Origin: DATARH01 sp963789255
Lineage (GTDB): Bacteria > Pseudomonadota > Alphaproteobacteria > ATCC43930 > CGMCC-115725
Length of the DNA stretch: 64,000 nucleotides
Assembly: GCA_963789255.1 (NCBI GenBank)
Contig: CAWBJW010000001.1
Span: forward strand, 62,001 to 126,000
Direction: 5' to 3'
The position numbers and the translations under genes are program-made. The notes below the pieces were generated by a model. The model was not told the DNA's origin. It saw only the letters and a list, made by a program, of their open reading frames with translations, and did not search any database. Shown piece by piece: positions 1-10,238 of this stretch (positions are counted from its first letter, which is position 1; the number at the start of each line of letters is the position of its first letter).

Positions 1-268
1 CCCAAAGGAGACCTTGCCGGCGCGATCGGGGAACGGCGCAGGGGGGTGTGAAGAGCCGTCCTTCCCGATTTGCCCCGCCGGTGAGGCCGACACTTCAAAA
101 GCAGTCGTTCACCACGCTACACACGGGACCCGTATTTCAGCTCTGCCGCGGGTAGCGCAGAGGGCAACAGGTCCATCGTTGCCCATTAGGATTGCGCTCG
201 TTTGAAGCAGTGCCACTTCTGTGAATTGGCACGGACTAAGCCGATTGCATGCCGAGTGAGACCGGGCG

Positions 269-1462
269 TCATGAATCGAGAACGTCGCGAATAATGCGGG
301 CAAGATCGTCCCTGCGGTATGGTTTGCTAAGCAGCCGCAGGTTGGGCGCGTCGGCGAGGCCATTGATCCTGTCCTCGGGGAAGCCGGAAGTCAGCACGAC
401 CTTGATCGCCGGCCAGCGCGACAGCACGGTGCGGGCTATCTCGAAGCCGCTGGTCCCGCCCGGCATGACGATGTCGGTGAATAGGACATCCACTCGTTCG
501 TTCTCGAGGACGCGGAGCGCCGACTGACCGTCCTCCGCCTCGATGACGCGGTAGCCCAATTCAGTGAGCTGACGCGCGACCACGCGGCGCAAGCTCGCAT
601 TGTCTTCGACCGCAAGCACGGTCTCGCCGACGCCGCGAACGAGCGCGGCGGGCAACACCGTCCCGCCCGCCTCTGCACCGACATCGGCATCGGCGCGCCG
701 CAGATAGAGACGAAACGTCGTTCCGATCCCGATTTCGCTATAGACGTTGATATGCCCGCCCGACTGCTTCATGAACCCGAATACCATGCTGAGCCCGAGA
801 CCGGTGCCCTTGCCTTGCTCCTTGGTCGTATAGAAGGGCTCGAAAATATGGTTCGCGACTTCCGCGGGCATGCCGGTTCCGGTGTCGCTGACCTCGATCA
901 TCGCATAGTCGCCCGGCTCAACCTCGGCATGTTGCGACGCGTAGTCCGCATCCAGAGATCTGTTTCCCGTCACAATAATAAGCTGGCCGCCGCCGGGCAT
1001 CGCATCGCGCGCGTTGGTCGCCAGATTGGTCAGCGCAAATTCGAGCTGCGCCGGGTCCACCACCACCGGCCAGGTGTCAGGATTGAAATCGAGAGTGATC
1101 TGGACCTGCTCCCCGAGCGTTCGCTCCAGCAGCTTGACGATCCCGCCGATCAGCCCATTGATGTCGGCGCGCGCCGGCCGCAGCGGCTGACGGCGGGCAA
1201 AGGCGAGCAGCCGCCGGGTCAGATCGGCGCCCCGCAACGCCGCGTCGAGGGCCTCGCCGGTGAGTTCGTCTGCATCGGCATCGCCGGTTTGCCGGTCACG
1301 CAGGAGATCGAGGTTGCCGATGATAATGCCGAGCAGATTGTTGAAGTCATGCGCCATGCCGCCGGTCAGATTGCCGATCGCTTCCATCTTCTGCGCCTGA
1401 AGCAGTTGCGCCTCGGTTTGGTGCCGCTCGGTGATGTCCTGGAGCGTGCTGTTCACGTACAA
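269..1462 (-). CDS. Hybrid histidine kinase, C-terminal part (HisKA-HATPase-REC), frameshifted from its N-terminal part
   Basis: Kinase core and receiver of a membrane hybrid histidine kinase. The phospho-accepting His is in GGMAHDFNNLLG (about residue 38), followed by an ATPase domain with N, G1 (VSDTGTGMP) and G2 (GKGTGLGLSM) boxes. A receiver domain covers about residues 277-397, with the phosphorylatable Asp in LFTDIVMPG and a Lys in LSKPY. The first codons (DITERHQTEAQLLQAQKME) are the normal end of a PAS/PAC module. The rest of that module lies upstream in another frame, so this is the second half of one gene broken near 1480-1490. The start given is simply the first Met after the break. 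It probably autophosphorylates and passes phosphate to its own receiver and then to an unidentified partner; the divergent REC-EAL protein is a candidate. Confidence 0.85.
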   Translation of the reverse strand: MYVNSTLQDITERHQTEAQLLQAQKMEAIGNLTGGMAHDFNNLLGIIIGNLDLLRDRQTGDADADELTGEALDAALRGADLTRRLLAFARRQPLRPARADINGLIGGIVKLLERTLGEQVQITLDFNPDTWPVVVDPAQLEFALTNLATNARDAMPGGGQLIIVTGNRSLDADYASQHAEVEPGDYAMIEVSDTGTGMPAEVANHIFEPFYTTKEQGKGTGLGLSMVFGFMKQSGGHINVYSEIGIGTTFRLYLRRADADVGAEAGGTVLPAALVRGVGETVLAVEDNASLRRVVARQLTELGYRVIEAEDGQSALRVLENERVDVLFTDIVMPGGTSGFEIARTVLSRWPAIKVVLTSGFPEDRINGLADAPNLRLLSKPYRRDDLARIIRDVLDS

Positions 1463-1479
1463 GGGATCGCCGGCGTCGT

Positions 1480-2945
1480 CCCGAATCGAGCTCGCTCTCT
1501 CGGTAAAGCTGTCGGACCGTGCCGTCGGGCTGAATGATGCGATATTCCATAGGTTGCGGGTTTATGCCCTGCCGGACCTGCTCCTGAATGGTGCGCACGG
1601 TTGCCTGATCATCCGGATGAATCATCTGCAAGTAACTGTCCATCGACGGGACGAATGTCTCGCGCGACACGCCGAAGATCCGATAGACCTCGTCCGACCA
1701 AACGGTTTCCTCGGTCTGGAGATTGACGCAGATGCTGCCCATATGGGCGAGGGACTGCGCGCAACTCAGCCGCTCCTCGCTTTCCCTCGCGAGCTGCTCG
1801 ACGCGCCGGTGCACCTCTATCTCTTGACTGAGCGATGAATTGGCCAGGGAGAGTTCTGCCGTGCGCTCCTCGACCGCGCGCTGAACGGCGACCCGTCGTA
1901 GCTGCTCGCGCCGGAAAAGGAATGTAATCAGGCCGGTAATCACCAAACCGCCGACGAGCCAGGTCCAAGGGTCGTCGGAGCGAAGACCTCCCACCGTCGC
2001 AGGTGAAAAACGCGATACGAGAGTCCAATGGCGGCCGTATAGGTCAAGTTCCCGGCGTAGCTCCAGGCTCTCTCCCATCGCAGCATTGGACGGCGCGCCG
2101 ATCGTGAATTTAGCCGTCACCGGGTCGTAGCTCGCCGCCAGCTGCGGGGCGGCGCTCTCCCTGCTGCGATCGATGAAGAAGTCGATGCTTTCGATCATCT
2201 TTGGCGTATCAGCAATCGCGTCCTGTAACACGCGGTCCAACCGAAACCGACCCACCGCCATGCCGCGGAAACCGGAACGCCGCTGCTCCACGGTTGGTGG
2301 AACCGTGCCTGTCGTGTAGACCGGCCATAGAACGAGAAACCCGGCGACCCGCTCGCCACCAAGCAACATCGAGAAGATCGGTGTAACGAAAGGATTCCCG
2401 GTGTCTCGGGCGCGCTCTACTTGCGCCTTGCGCTCCGGCCGGAAGAGAAGGTCGAAACCGGAAACCCCTGGGACGTCGCCGTATGTTTCTTCATAGAGTT
2501 CCGGTAGATAGGCCTCGCGCGCTCCCGCCGGCACGAAACTATCCTCCGGCGAGATCTCCCTGATCTCGAAGTCGGGCCTGGTGTCCTGGCGCGCCGTGGC
2601 AACGAAGGCCGCACGCTCGCGCCCCTCGACCCAGGGGTACCAGGAGAGCGCGTTCTTCGGACCGTCATCGCCCTGCCTGAGTTGAGCGAAACGATGGAAG
2701 CTCTTCGCGTCGAGCTTGTCCTGTGCAGCGATGTAGCTCGCCAGTATCCCCACAGAGTCAGCGTCACGGCGGATTTTGTACTCAAAATCCCGAGCCCGCC
2801 ATTCGACGCGCAACGCTAGAAGGGCCTCTACGCGCGCATCGTCCGCGTGTCGCGCGGCGTCAAACACCGCCAGAGAGCACGCAAAGCCAAGTACACCGAT
2901 TGCAAGGACCGCGATCGTAGCAGCGAAAGGTTTTCCTTTACGCAT
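1480..2945 (-). CDS. Hybrid histidine kinase, N-terminal sensor part (TM-CHASE-TM-PAS), frameshifted
   Basis: Sensor half of the same kinase. A first membrane segment (about residues 8-28) is followed by a periplasmic CHASE-type domain (about 50-300, including WYPWVEGRERAAFV and the conserved FRP block) and a second membrane segment (326-345). A short coiled linker (ELSLANSSLSQEIEVHRRVE) and a PAS domain (about 375-480) follow. After RESELDSG the frame runs into Arg-rich nonsense, while the correct continuation (DDAGDPLYVNSTLQDITER) is in another frame, so a one-base indel lies near 1480-1490. The ATG at 2943-2945 gives a plausible signal-anchor. The ligand is unknown; CHASE domains bind small extracellular molecules. 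Confidence 0.82.
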
Positions 2946-3259
2946 GGCTCGGATCTTTCGTCAGGTGTTGTCCGTTAGCTTGCACGGATCACAAGGCTTG
3001 GGAGCGATGGGGAGGATTCGATCATCTTTCGCTCGAACGTCGCGTCCGTCGTCCGTCAAAGGTGGTTTAGATCCGGCTTAATCGTAGACTCTCGCAATGA
3101 AAGAATTGTTAATAACCATGTTGACATACTGCCGTATGAACCTGTCGCAATCTGATGCCGGCTATGCGTTGTGGTAGGTGTCTTCCTCGTTAAGCATGCG
3201 TTAACGTGATCGACTGAAGATTTCTGCCCAGGTTTGGATCGCTTAGTGGGGTCCGGCAA
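2946..3259. promoter_or_regulatory. Divergent intergenic region between the kinase and the REC-EAL gene
   Basis: About 314 bp with no convincing gene. It separates two divergently read signalling genes, so it must hold both promoters. A TTGACA-like box is at 3121-3126, but no matching -10 box at the right spacing was convincing. AT content is higher near 3080-3200 than in the flanking genes. Confidence 0.4.
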
Positions 3260-4442
3260 ATGGCTGACGATCTTTTCGGGAATCGATTGCTCGTTGTCGA
3301 TGACGAGCCCAGCATCGGTCGCCTCGTCAAGAGGGTTGCCGAAAGTCTTGGGTTCGAAGTGGTCGCGACCGAAGATCCGGCGGTCTTTGCGAAGACGGCG
3401 CGGCAATGGCATCCGAACGTCATCATTCTGGACCTCAACATCCCCGGCACCGATGGCATCCAGCTGTTGCGCGGCCTCGCCGCGGACAAATGCACGGCGC
3501 ATATCGTCCTGACCAGTGGCGCCGATGGCAAGGTCTTGGAAGCAGCACAGCGGCTCGGCCAGGAACGTGGCCTGAACATGGGGAAAATGCTCCAGAAGCC
3601 GGTGCGGGTCGAGACGCTGCGGGAATTTCTGCGCGAGTTCAAACCGGTGCCGAAAACGCTTCTCGCGGCTGATCTGGCCGACGGGATCGCAGCCGGTCAG
3701 CTATTCCTTGAATACCAGCCAAAGCTCGATTGTCGTCTCGGGCGGATCACCGGGGTCGAGGCCCTCGTCCGCTGGCGTCATCCGATCCACGGCATCGTTC
3801 GGCCCGACCAGTTTGTCGCGCTCGCCGAAGAGAGCGATCTCATTCACCTGCTGACCGATTGGGTTTTCGCCACGGCGGCGAAGCAGGCCGCTGCGTGGCA
3901 CATCGGAATGCCCGGTCTTGAAGTGGCGGTCAACATTTCCGCCAGAGACATCGAGGACCTCGAACTGCCGGAGCGATTGCACCGGCATTGCCAAAATGCC
4001 GGCATTGCCCCGGCATTGATGATGCTTGAACTGACCGAGACCGGGGCGATGCGCGAGGCGGTGCAGATGATGGACGTCCTCACTCGCCTGCGTCTCAAAG
4101 GGTTCAAACTGTCGATCGACGATTTCGGTACCGGGTATTCCTCGCTCGTCCAGCTGCAAAAGATGCCGTTCTCGGAGGTCAAGGTCAACCTCTCGTTTGT
4201 CACGCAAATGATGAGCAACGCCGGTTGCCGAGTTCATCGTCGAGATCATCGTCGATTTGGCGCGCAAGCTCGGGCTGAAGAGCGTCGCCGAGGGCGTTGA
4301 GGACGGTGCCGCGCTGAAGACCCTGATCGGCATGGGCTGCAATACGGCGCAGGGCTATCACATAAGCCGGCCGATCCCGGCGGACCTGATAACCGAGTTC
4401 GTCACCAACTATGAGGCCGCCTGGGGGAGAACAATCGCCTGA
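3260..4442 (+). CDS. Response regulator with EAL domain (c-di-GMP phosphodiesterase type), frameshifted near 4225
   Basis: The N-terminal receiver (residues about 8-130) has the acidic pair in VVDDEPS, phospho-Asp in IILDLNIPG and Lys in LQKPV. The EAL domain starts near residue 150 with LEYQPKL, then VEALVRWRHP, VNISARD, LELTETG and DDFGTGYSSL. After SFVTQMMSNAGC the frame becomes nonsense. The proper end (FIVEIIVDLARKLGLKSVA, EGVED, GYHISRP) continues in the next frame to a stop at 4440-4442, so a single indel near 4222-4228 splits it. The usual K-x-D element reads VKVNLSFV, so the metal-linked Asp is Asn here. Activity may be weakened, or the base call may be wrong. It lies opposite a hybrid kinase, a natural phosphodonor. 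Confidence 0.85.
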
Positions 4443-4923
4443 GGTTCCGCGCACCGCCCTACGGTCCAGACTCATAACCAGTAGCACAAGGTCGCGGCAA
4501 GGCACAGACGGCGGCGGAAGCCAAGTGGAAGCCAAGAAGTCTTCATTCCACCGTCGCCGACGGCGGAGCAGCCACTAAATCCGGTGCGAACGTCCGCTCC
4601 CAAACAACTCGACGATCCACTGGCATGGCCAGCAATGGCTCTTAAGGGTCGATCTGATCCGTTAACCCGCGGGCATCCCGAACGGCCGCAATCGGCGCGA
4701 AGCGGCCGGGTACTGGCCTCCGCTTGTATCAGCCCGCCAGCATCGGCTTGATTGGACATAACAAGAACCCATATTCACGGCGCGATCCGCAGCAACGCGG
4801 CATGCCTCTTTCAACCAAAAGGGGATTTTCGCCTGATCCTGGCCTGATACATCAGGTGAGCATGGTCGGGTGGATAACCTGGGGTTGCCGCGGCCGGGGT
4901 GTTTCGGGTGGGGTGAGGCGCCG
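4443..4923. other. Intergenic stretch without a recognisable gene
   Basis: About 480 bp between the REC-EAL gene and exonuclease III. Short open frames occur on both strands, but none has a family signature, good start signal or believable composition. No clear RNA gene or palindrome was seen. Confidence 0.5.
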
Positions 4924-5715
4924 GTGAAAATCGCCAGCTGGAACGTCAATTCGGTCAAGGTGCGGCTGCCTCACCTGCTCGCGTTTCTCGAAGACGCCAA
5001 GCCGGATGTCTTGTGCCTGCAGGAGACCAAATGCCTCGCCGACGATTTTCCCCGGCTCGAAATCGCCGCGCTCGGCTACCGGGTCGAGGCGCTCGGCCAG
5101 CGCGCCTATAACGGGGTGGCCCTGCTATCGCGTGAGCCCGCCCGCGACATCGTTTGCGGCATCCCCGGCCTTGACGACGAGCAGGCGCGCTATATCGAGG
5201 CCTCGTTCGGCGCCGTGGATGGCGAAGTTCGCGTCGCCTCCGCCTATGTGCCCAACGGCAACCCGGTCGGCCCCGACGGACTAGGCGACAAATTCACCTA
5301 CAAGCTCGCCTGGATGGAGCGGCTGGTCGGCCACGCGCAGGAATTGTTGCGCCGCGAGATCCCGTTCGTCCTCGCCGGCGATTACAACGTCTGCCCGGCC
5401 GACGAGGACGTCTACGACCCGGTCGCCTGGCGCGAGGATGCGCTGTGCCGGATCGAGACCCGCTCGCGCTTCCGCGCGCTCATCAACCTCGGCCTCACCG
5501 ACGCCTACCGCCTCTTCCACCGCGAGCCGCAGCGCTACACCTTCTGGGACTATCAGGCCGGCCGCTGGAACCGCGACGAGGGGCTGCGCATCGACCATCT
5601 GCTGCTGTCGCCGCACGCGGTTGACCGGGTCGCCGCCTGCGACATCGACAAGACCCCGCGCGGCAAGGAACGGGCCTCCGACCACACCCCGATCTGGTGC
5701 GAGCTCGCGCTCTGA
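4924..5715 (+). CDS. xthA: Exodeoxyribonuclease III / AP endonuclease
   Basis: Exonuclease III of the EEP superfamily, acting at abasic sites and 3' ends in base-excision repair in the cytoplasm. It opens with the classic KIASWNVNSVKVRL block. LCLQETK carries the metal-binding Glu, LAGDYNVCPADEDVYDP holds the catalytic Asp-Asn pair, and RIDHLLLS plus ERASDHTPIWCEL supply the terminal Asp-His. At 263 residues it is the normal length. The GTG at 4924 is preferred because the preceding codons of the open frame do not match the family, which starts at (M/V)KIASWN. It appears to be a stand-alone gene. Confidence 0.95.
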   Translation: MKIASWNVNSVKVRLPHLLAFLEDAKPDVLCLQETKCLADDFPRLEIAALGYRVEALGQRAYNGVALLSREPARDIVCGIPGLDDEQARYIEASFGAVDGEVRVASAYVPNGNPVGPDGLGDKFTYKLAWMERLVGHAQELLRREIPFVLAGDYNVCPADEDVYDPVAWREDALCRIETRSRFRALINLGLTDAYRLFHREPQRYTFWDYQAGRWNRDEGLRIDHLLLSPHAVDRVAACDIDKTPRGKERASDHTPIWCELAL

Positions 5716-5793
5716 GTTCCGCGCGGGCGAGAGGAAAGCGAACGAAAGTTATCACGCGCGTGACGGCATTGGTTTTATGGCATTAAGACAGAC

Positions 5794-5836
5794 CGTCATC
5801 CTGACGACGAGAGCGCGCAGCGGGCGTCTCGAAGGA
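5794..5836. repeat. Half copy of a palindromic repeat (same family as 61908-62015)
   Basis: Starts CGTCATCCTGA and ends GCGTCTCGAAGGA, matching one arm of the inverted repeat at 61975-62015. No second arm is seen nearby, so it is a solitary half element between the converging xthA and dioxygenase genes. Confidence 0.6.
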
Positions 5837-5888
5837 CCCATTGTGCCTGCCGGGCGGCGCAAATTTGGCCCCGGCTGGAAAAGGCTGC

Positions 5889-6743
5889 TCACGCCGCCTG
5901 GGCGACCGGGATCGGCGTCTCGCCCTTCAGCATCAGCCGGTAGAGGTAGCGCCGTTCGTTCATGTCGTAATCGGGGTTGGCCTTGTGCATGACGCTGCGG
6001 TTGTCCCACAGCACCATGTCGCCGTAATGCCATTGGTGGCGGTATTCGTATTTCCGCTGCGTCGCATGAATCATCAGCTCGGCGACGAGGTCGAGCGCTT
6101 CGTCGTCCGGCAGGCCGACGATCGATTCGATCCGCACCGGGTTGAGGAAGAGGGCCTTCCGGCCGTTCTCCGGATGCACGCGCACCAGCGGGTGGACGCC
6201 CGGCGGCGGCAATACCTTGAGGCTCCCCTCGTCCAGGGGCTTCAGCTCGCGCGGGCTGTATTTGCTCAAATAGACATGCACCGCCTTGAGGCCGTCGATC
6301 CGGCGCTTCATCGCCTCGGGCAGATCGTCGTAGGCGAGGTGCATGTTGACGTATTGCGTGTCGCCGCCCTGGCTCGGCAATGACACCGGGTAGAGGATCG
6401 TCGCCTTGGGCGGGGCCGGATGGTTGGAATGGTCGGTGTGGAACGTCTCGCCCGAGATGTAGCGCTTGCCGGGCACGGTCTGCTCGTTCGAGACGTAGTA
6501 CATCTGCGGAAAACCGGGCACGTGCATTTCCCGCTGGTGGTGCGGCTGCAATTCGCCCCACACCTGCACCGCCTGCAGGAAATCCGCCGGCTGGTATTTC
6601 TGGTCGCGCACGACAAGGACATGGTGGGTTGCGAAGGCGCGGTTCACCGCTTCCCGGGTTTCGGGGTCGACCGGTTGCGTCAGGTCGAGGCCGCGAATCT
6701 CGGCTCCGGTGTGCGGGCTTAGGGGCGTGATCGTGTACGCCAT
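5889..6743 (-). CDS. TauD/TfdA-family 2-oxoglutarate-dependent Fe(II) dioxygenase
   Basis: Non-haem iron dioxygenase of the TauD/TfdA family, coupling 2-oxoglutarate decarboxylation to hydroxylation of an unknown substrate. The iron motif begins with His and Asp in GETFHTDHSNH (about residue 100); the distal His is in LWDNRSVMHKA, and Arg in RRYLYRLMLKG is the likely 2-oxoglutarate anchor. It starts with YTITPLSPHTGAEIRGLDL, the usual N-terminus, so the ATG at 6741-6743 was chosen over an upstream Met 20 codons earlier. Length is 284 residues, normal for the family. The substrate cannot be told; there is no sulfonate transporter nearby, so taurine use is not supported. Confidence 0.9.
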   Translation of the reverse strand: MAYTITPLSPHTGAEIRGLDLTQPVDPETREAVNRAFATHHVLVVRDQKYQPADFLQAVQVWGELQPHHQREMHVPGFPQMYYVSNEQTVPGKRYISGETFHTDHSNHPAPPKATILYPVSLPSQGGDTQYVNMHLAYDDLPEAMKRRIDGLKAVHVYLSKYSPRELKPLDEGSLKVLPPPGVHPLVRVHPENGRKALFLNPVRIESIVGLPDDEALDLVAELMIHATQRKYEYRHQWHYGDMVLWDNRSVMHKANPDYDMNERRYLYRLMLKGETPIPVAQAA

Positions 6744-6881
6744 GGCGATGCTCTCCGTTCGACGGGGACGCGCGAATCTATGGGCTTTGACGGCCGGCGT
6801 CAAAGCCCATAGATCATGTTAAGACCCTGAGTGGATCGCGCCGGGGTTTCGATCGCCGCCCCGCGACACCATATTAGGGCG

Positions 6882-7109
6882 ATGGCACGAACCCACCCGC
6901 ACTCCGAGGCAACCTACACGGTGGTTCCGTTCGACGACGGAACCTTCGGCGTCCAGGTCGCCATCCCGGAAACCTATCCGACAACAGTCCGGCCCTTTCC
7001 CAACGCCGAAGAAGCCGAGGCGTGGATCGTCAAGCACAAGACCCAGGTGGAAGCGGGGGCTGCCGGCGGCCAATGGTTTCGCCGGACCGGCGGCGGCCGG
7101 CGCGGCTGA
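6882..7109 (+). CDS. Small conserved-looking hypothetical protein (75 aa)
   Basis: A short soluble protein: YTVVPFDDGTFGVQVAIPE, then a helix-like NAEEAEAWIVKHKTQVE and a Gly/Arg-rich tail. The pattern resembles small alpha-beta proteins that carry a phase-variable C-terminus, but no family is recognised. The ATG at 6882 begins the plausible coding part; a start 17 codons earlier is less likely. It lies convergently against the RND pump gene with 27 bp between stops. No function is proposed. Confidence 0.5.
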   Translation: MARTHPHSEATYTVVPFDDGTFGVQVAIPETYPTTVRPFPNAEEAEAWIVKHKTQVEAGAAGGQWFRRTGGGRRG

Positions 7110-7136
7110 CATCGCGCCGCGGCAGCGTAACGCCGC

Positions 7137-10100
7137 TCAGGAAATCTCGGCTAGCTCGCGCGCCCGCACCGAATGGGCGGCGGCGGCATGGTCCTTCGCC
7201 AAAACCGTGTAGACCGCCGGCAAGACGAACAGCGTGAACAGCGTGCCGATCGACATGCCGGCGACGACGACGATGCCGATCGAGAAGCGGCTCGCGGCGC
7301 CCGCCCCGGTCGCGATTACCAGCGGCACCAGCCCCACGACCATCGCCGCGGTGGTCATCAGAATGGGGCGCAGCCGGACGCGCGCGGCGCGCTCGATGGC
7401 GCGGCGGCGGTCCAGCCCTTCGCTGATCTGCAATTGGTTGGCGAACTCGGTCATCAGGATGCCGTGTTTGCTGATCAGCCCGACCAGCGTGACGAGGCCG
7501 ACCTGGGTGTAGATGTTCATCGTCGCCAAGCCGAAAAACAGCGGCATCAGCGCGCCCGAGATCGCCATCGGCACGCTGACGAGGATCACCAGCGGGTCGC
7601 GCAGGCTCTCGAACTGCGCCGCCAGCACCAGGAAGATGACGACCAGCGCGAACACGAAGGTGAAGACCAGCTGGTTGCCTTCCTGCACGTATTGGCGGGC
7701 GTCGGACAGGTAGTCGTGGCTGAACCCGGCCGGCAGGCCGTCTCCCCCCTTCTGTCCCGGCGCCACCTGCTGTTCGAGGAAATCGACGGCCTGCCCCATC
7801 GTGACGCCGGGCATCGGCACGGCCTGGAAGGTGGCGGAATTGAGCTGGTTGTAGCGGGTCAGCGCATTGGGCGCGGTCGTCGTCTTGACCGTGACGAGGT
7901 TCGACAGCGGCACCTGCTGGCCCGCCGCCGAGGTCACGTAATACCGGGTCAGGCTCTCCGGGGTCAGCCGCTCGACCCGCGGCACCTGCGGGATCACCTC
8001 GTAGGAGCGGCCGGCGAGGTTGAAGCGGTTGACGTAATTCTCGCCGACCAGGAGGGCGAGCGTGTCGCCGATCGACTGCATCGTGATGCCGAGTTCGTTG
8101 GCCTTGCCGCGGTCGATATCGATCTGGATCGTCGGCTGGTTGAAGGCGAGGTCGCTGTCGACGACGATGAACAGTCCGCTCTTGCGCGCGGCGGCCTTGA
8201 TCTTCTCCATCGCGTTGAAGATCGAGACGAAATCGCCGGTCGAATAGATCACCATCTGCACCGGTAGGCCGCCGATAGAGGCGGGCAGCGGCGGCAACGA
8301 GAAGACGAAAGCCTGCAAGCCTTCGACCGCGTTGACCTTCTGCTGCAGGATCGCTTTCAACTGCTGGGCGCTGCGCGAGCGCTCGCCCCAGGGCTTCAGG
8401 ATGACACCGGCAATGCCCTGGTTTGGCCCGAAACGGCCGTTGACGACAAACCGCAGATCGGCTTCGGGGATCGAGGTGAACGCCTTGTCGAGCTCGGCGC
8501 CGTAGGCGTCGCTGTAGTCGAGATTGGCGTATTGCGGCGCCTTGGTCAGCGCGAACAGCACCCCCTGATCTTCCTCGGGCGCCAGTTCCTTCTTGGTATT
8601 GACGTACATGAAGGCGAGCGTGGCGAACACCGCGGCTGCGAACAGCGCCGTCACCGGCCGATAGTCGAGCGAGCGCTCGAGCCGCCTGCCATAGGCCTCG
8701 GCCAAGCGCGAGAAGACGCGGTCGATCAGCCGCGCGAAGCGGCCCTGCGCCGAGGTGCGGCTCAACAGCAGCGAGCACATCATCGGCGACAAGGTCACCG
8801 CGACGATGCCGGAGATGATCACCGCGCCGGCGAGGGTAAAGGCGAATTCGCGGAACAGGGTGCCGGTGACGCCGCCGAGAAACCCGATCGGCGTGTAGAC
8901 CGCCGCCAGGGTCAGCGTCATCGCGATGACCGGGCCGGCGATCTCGCGCGCCCCGATCAACGCCGCCTGCGGCGCGCTTTTCCCTTCCTCGATATGGCGG
9001 TAAATGTTTTCCAAGACGACGATCGCGTCATCGACGACGAGCCCGATCGCCAGCACCATCGCCAAGAGGGTCAACAGATTGAGGCTGAAGCCGAGCGCCG
9101 CCATGATGATGCCGGCGCCAATCAGCGATAAGGGGATCGTCACGATCGGGATCAGCACCGAGCGGAAGCTGCCGAGGAACAGGAAGATCACCGCGACGAC
9201 GATGACGACCGCCAGGCCGAGCGACCACTGGACCTCGTCGATCGAGGCCTGGATGAACTTCGTCGAGTCGTAGGCGACCTGCATCTTGACCGAGGGCGGC
9301 AGGTTGCGCCGGATCTCGGGCAGCAGCTTGCGCACCCCGGCGACCAGCGACAGCGGATTGCCGGTCGGCGTCGCCTGGACGCCGATGAACACCGCGTGCT
9401 GACCGTTCATCATGACGCTCGAGGTCCAGCTCTGCGCGCCGAGATCGACCGTTGCGATGTCTTCGAGCCGCACCAGCGCGCCGCCGGCGGATTTGACGAC
9501 CATGCGCTTGAACTGCGCGACATCGGCGAGCCCGGTGTGGGCGTCGATGTTGGTGACCGTGAAGAAGCCTTTCGTCTGGCCCGGCGCCGACTGGTAGTTG
9601 TTGGCGAGGATCGCTGCGGAGACATCGCTGGCCGATATGCCGCGCGCGGCCATGCGCGCCGGGTCGAGCCACAACCGCATCGCAAAGGTCTGGCCGCCGA
9701 GAATGTCGGCCGAGGCGACGCCGTCGACGGTCGCCAGCAACGGCTGCACCACCCGGGTCAGGTAATCCGAGATCGCCGCGCTCTGCAGCTCCGCGCTGGA
9801 GAAGCCGATATACATGACCGCTGTGGTCTGCCCGGTCGATTTGAGGATGATCGGGTCCTGCGCCTGGGCCGGCATCAGGTATTTGACCTGCTGGACCTTG
9901 GCCATGACATCGGTCAGCGCCTTGCTCGGGTCGTAGTTGAGCCGGATATAGGCGGTGACCGTGCTGGTGCCCTGGATCGAGTTCGACGTCAGGTAGTCGA
10001 TGCCTTCCGAGGTGGCCACCGCCTGCTCGATCGGCGTCGTGATGAAGCCCTCGATCAGGTCTGGGGAGGCGCCGGGATAGACCGTCGTGACGGTGATCGT

Positions 10101-10229
10101 CGTGTTGTAGAGCTGCGGATATTGCCGGATCTGCAAACCGAGCATCGATTTGAGCCCGATCAGCAGGATCAGGAGGCTGACGACCAGCGCCAGCACCGGC
10201 CGGCGGATGAAGATGTCGGTGAATTTCAT
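7137..10229 (-). CDS. RND efflux transporter, inner-membrane subunit (AcrB/MexF-type, HAE1)
   Basis: Proton-driven trimeric drug/solvent exporter of the inner membrane. At 1030 residues it has full family length. The N-terminus FTDIFIRRPVLALVVSLL is the first membrane helix. The paired Asp of the proton relay is in AIGLVVDDAIVVLENIYRH (about residue 400), and the family block LAAQFESLRDPLVILVSVP is present near residue 860. It pairs with the periplasmic adaptor just upstream on the same strand; no outer-membrane TolC-like gene is in the window. The gap to the adaptor (10230-10367) holds a perfect 40-bp inverted repeat. The TetR gene beyond the adaptor is the likely regulator. Confidence 0.95.
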   Translation of the reverse strand: MKFTDIFIRRPVLALVVSLLILLIGLKSMLGLQIRQYPQLYNTTITVTTVYPGASPDLIEGFITTPIEQAVATSEGIDYLTSNSIQGTSTVTAYIRLNYDPSKALTDVMAKVQQVKYLMPAQAQDPIILKSTGQTTAVMYIGFSSAELQSAAISDYLTRVVQPLLATVDGVASADILGGQTFAMRLWLDPARMAARGISASDVSAAILANNYQSAPGQTKGFFTVTNIDAHTGLADVAQFKRMVVKSAGGALVRLEDIATVDLGAQSWTSSVMMNGQHAVFIGVQATPTGNPLSLVAGVRKLLPEIRRNLPPSVKMQVAYDSTKFIQASIDEVQWSLGLAVVIVVAVIFLFLGSFRSVLIPIVTIPLSLIGAGIIMAALGFSLNLLTLLAMVLAIGLVVDDAIVVLENIYRHIEEGKSAPQAALIGAREIAGPVIAMTLTLAAVYTPIGFLGGVTGTLFREFAFTLAGAVIISGIVAVTLSPMMCSLLLSRTSAQGRFARLIDRVFSRLAEAYGRRLERSLDYRPVTALFAAAVFATLAFMYVNTKKELAPEEDQGVLFALTKAPQYANLDYSDAYGAELDKAFTSIPEADLRFVVNGRFGPNQGIAGVILKPWGERSRSAQQLKAILQQKVNAVEGLQAFVFSLPPLPASIGGLPVQMVIYSTGDFVSIFNAMEKIKAAARKSGLFIVVDSDLAFNQPTIQIDIDRGKANELGITMQSIGDTLALLVGENYVNRFNLAGRSYEVIPQVPRVERLTPESLTRYYVTSAAGQQVPLSNLVTVKTTTAPNALTRYNQLNSATFQAVPMPGVTMGQAVDFLEQQVAPGQKGGDGLPAGFSHDYLSDARQYVQEGNQLVFTFVFALVVIFLVLAAQFESLRDPLVILVSVPMAISGALMPLFFGLATMNIYTQVGLVTLVGLISKHGILMTEFANQLQISEGLDRRRAIERAARVRLRPILMTTAAMVVGLVPLVIATGAGAASRFSIGIVVVAGMSIGTLFTLFVLPAVYTVLAKDHAAAAHSVRARELAEIS

Positions 10230-10238
10230 TTCGATGCT

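Noticed and set aside
3121..3150. TTGACA box as a sigma-70 promoter
   Set aside because: No fitting -10 hexamer at 16-18 bp; kept only as a weak remark.
5889..6743. Taurine dioxygenase (tauD) as specific name
   Set aside because: Family motifs fit but no tauABC or sulfonate genes are near, so only the family is called.
7030..8778. 582-codon open frame on the minus strand
   Set aside because: It lies in another frame inside the RND pump gene and reads as Arg/Ala-rich nonsense with no domain; typical of GC-rich DNA.
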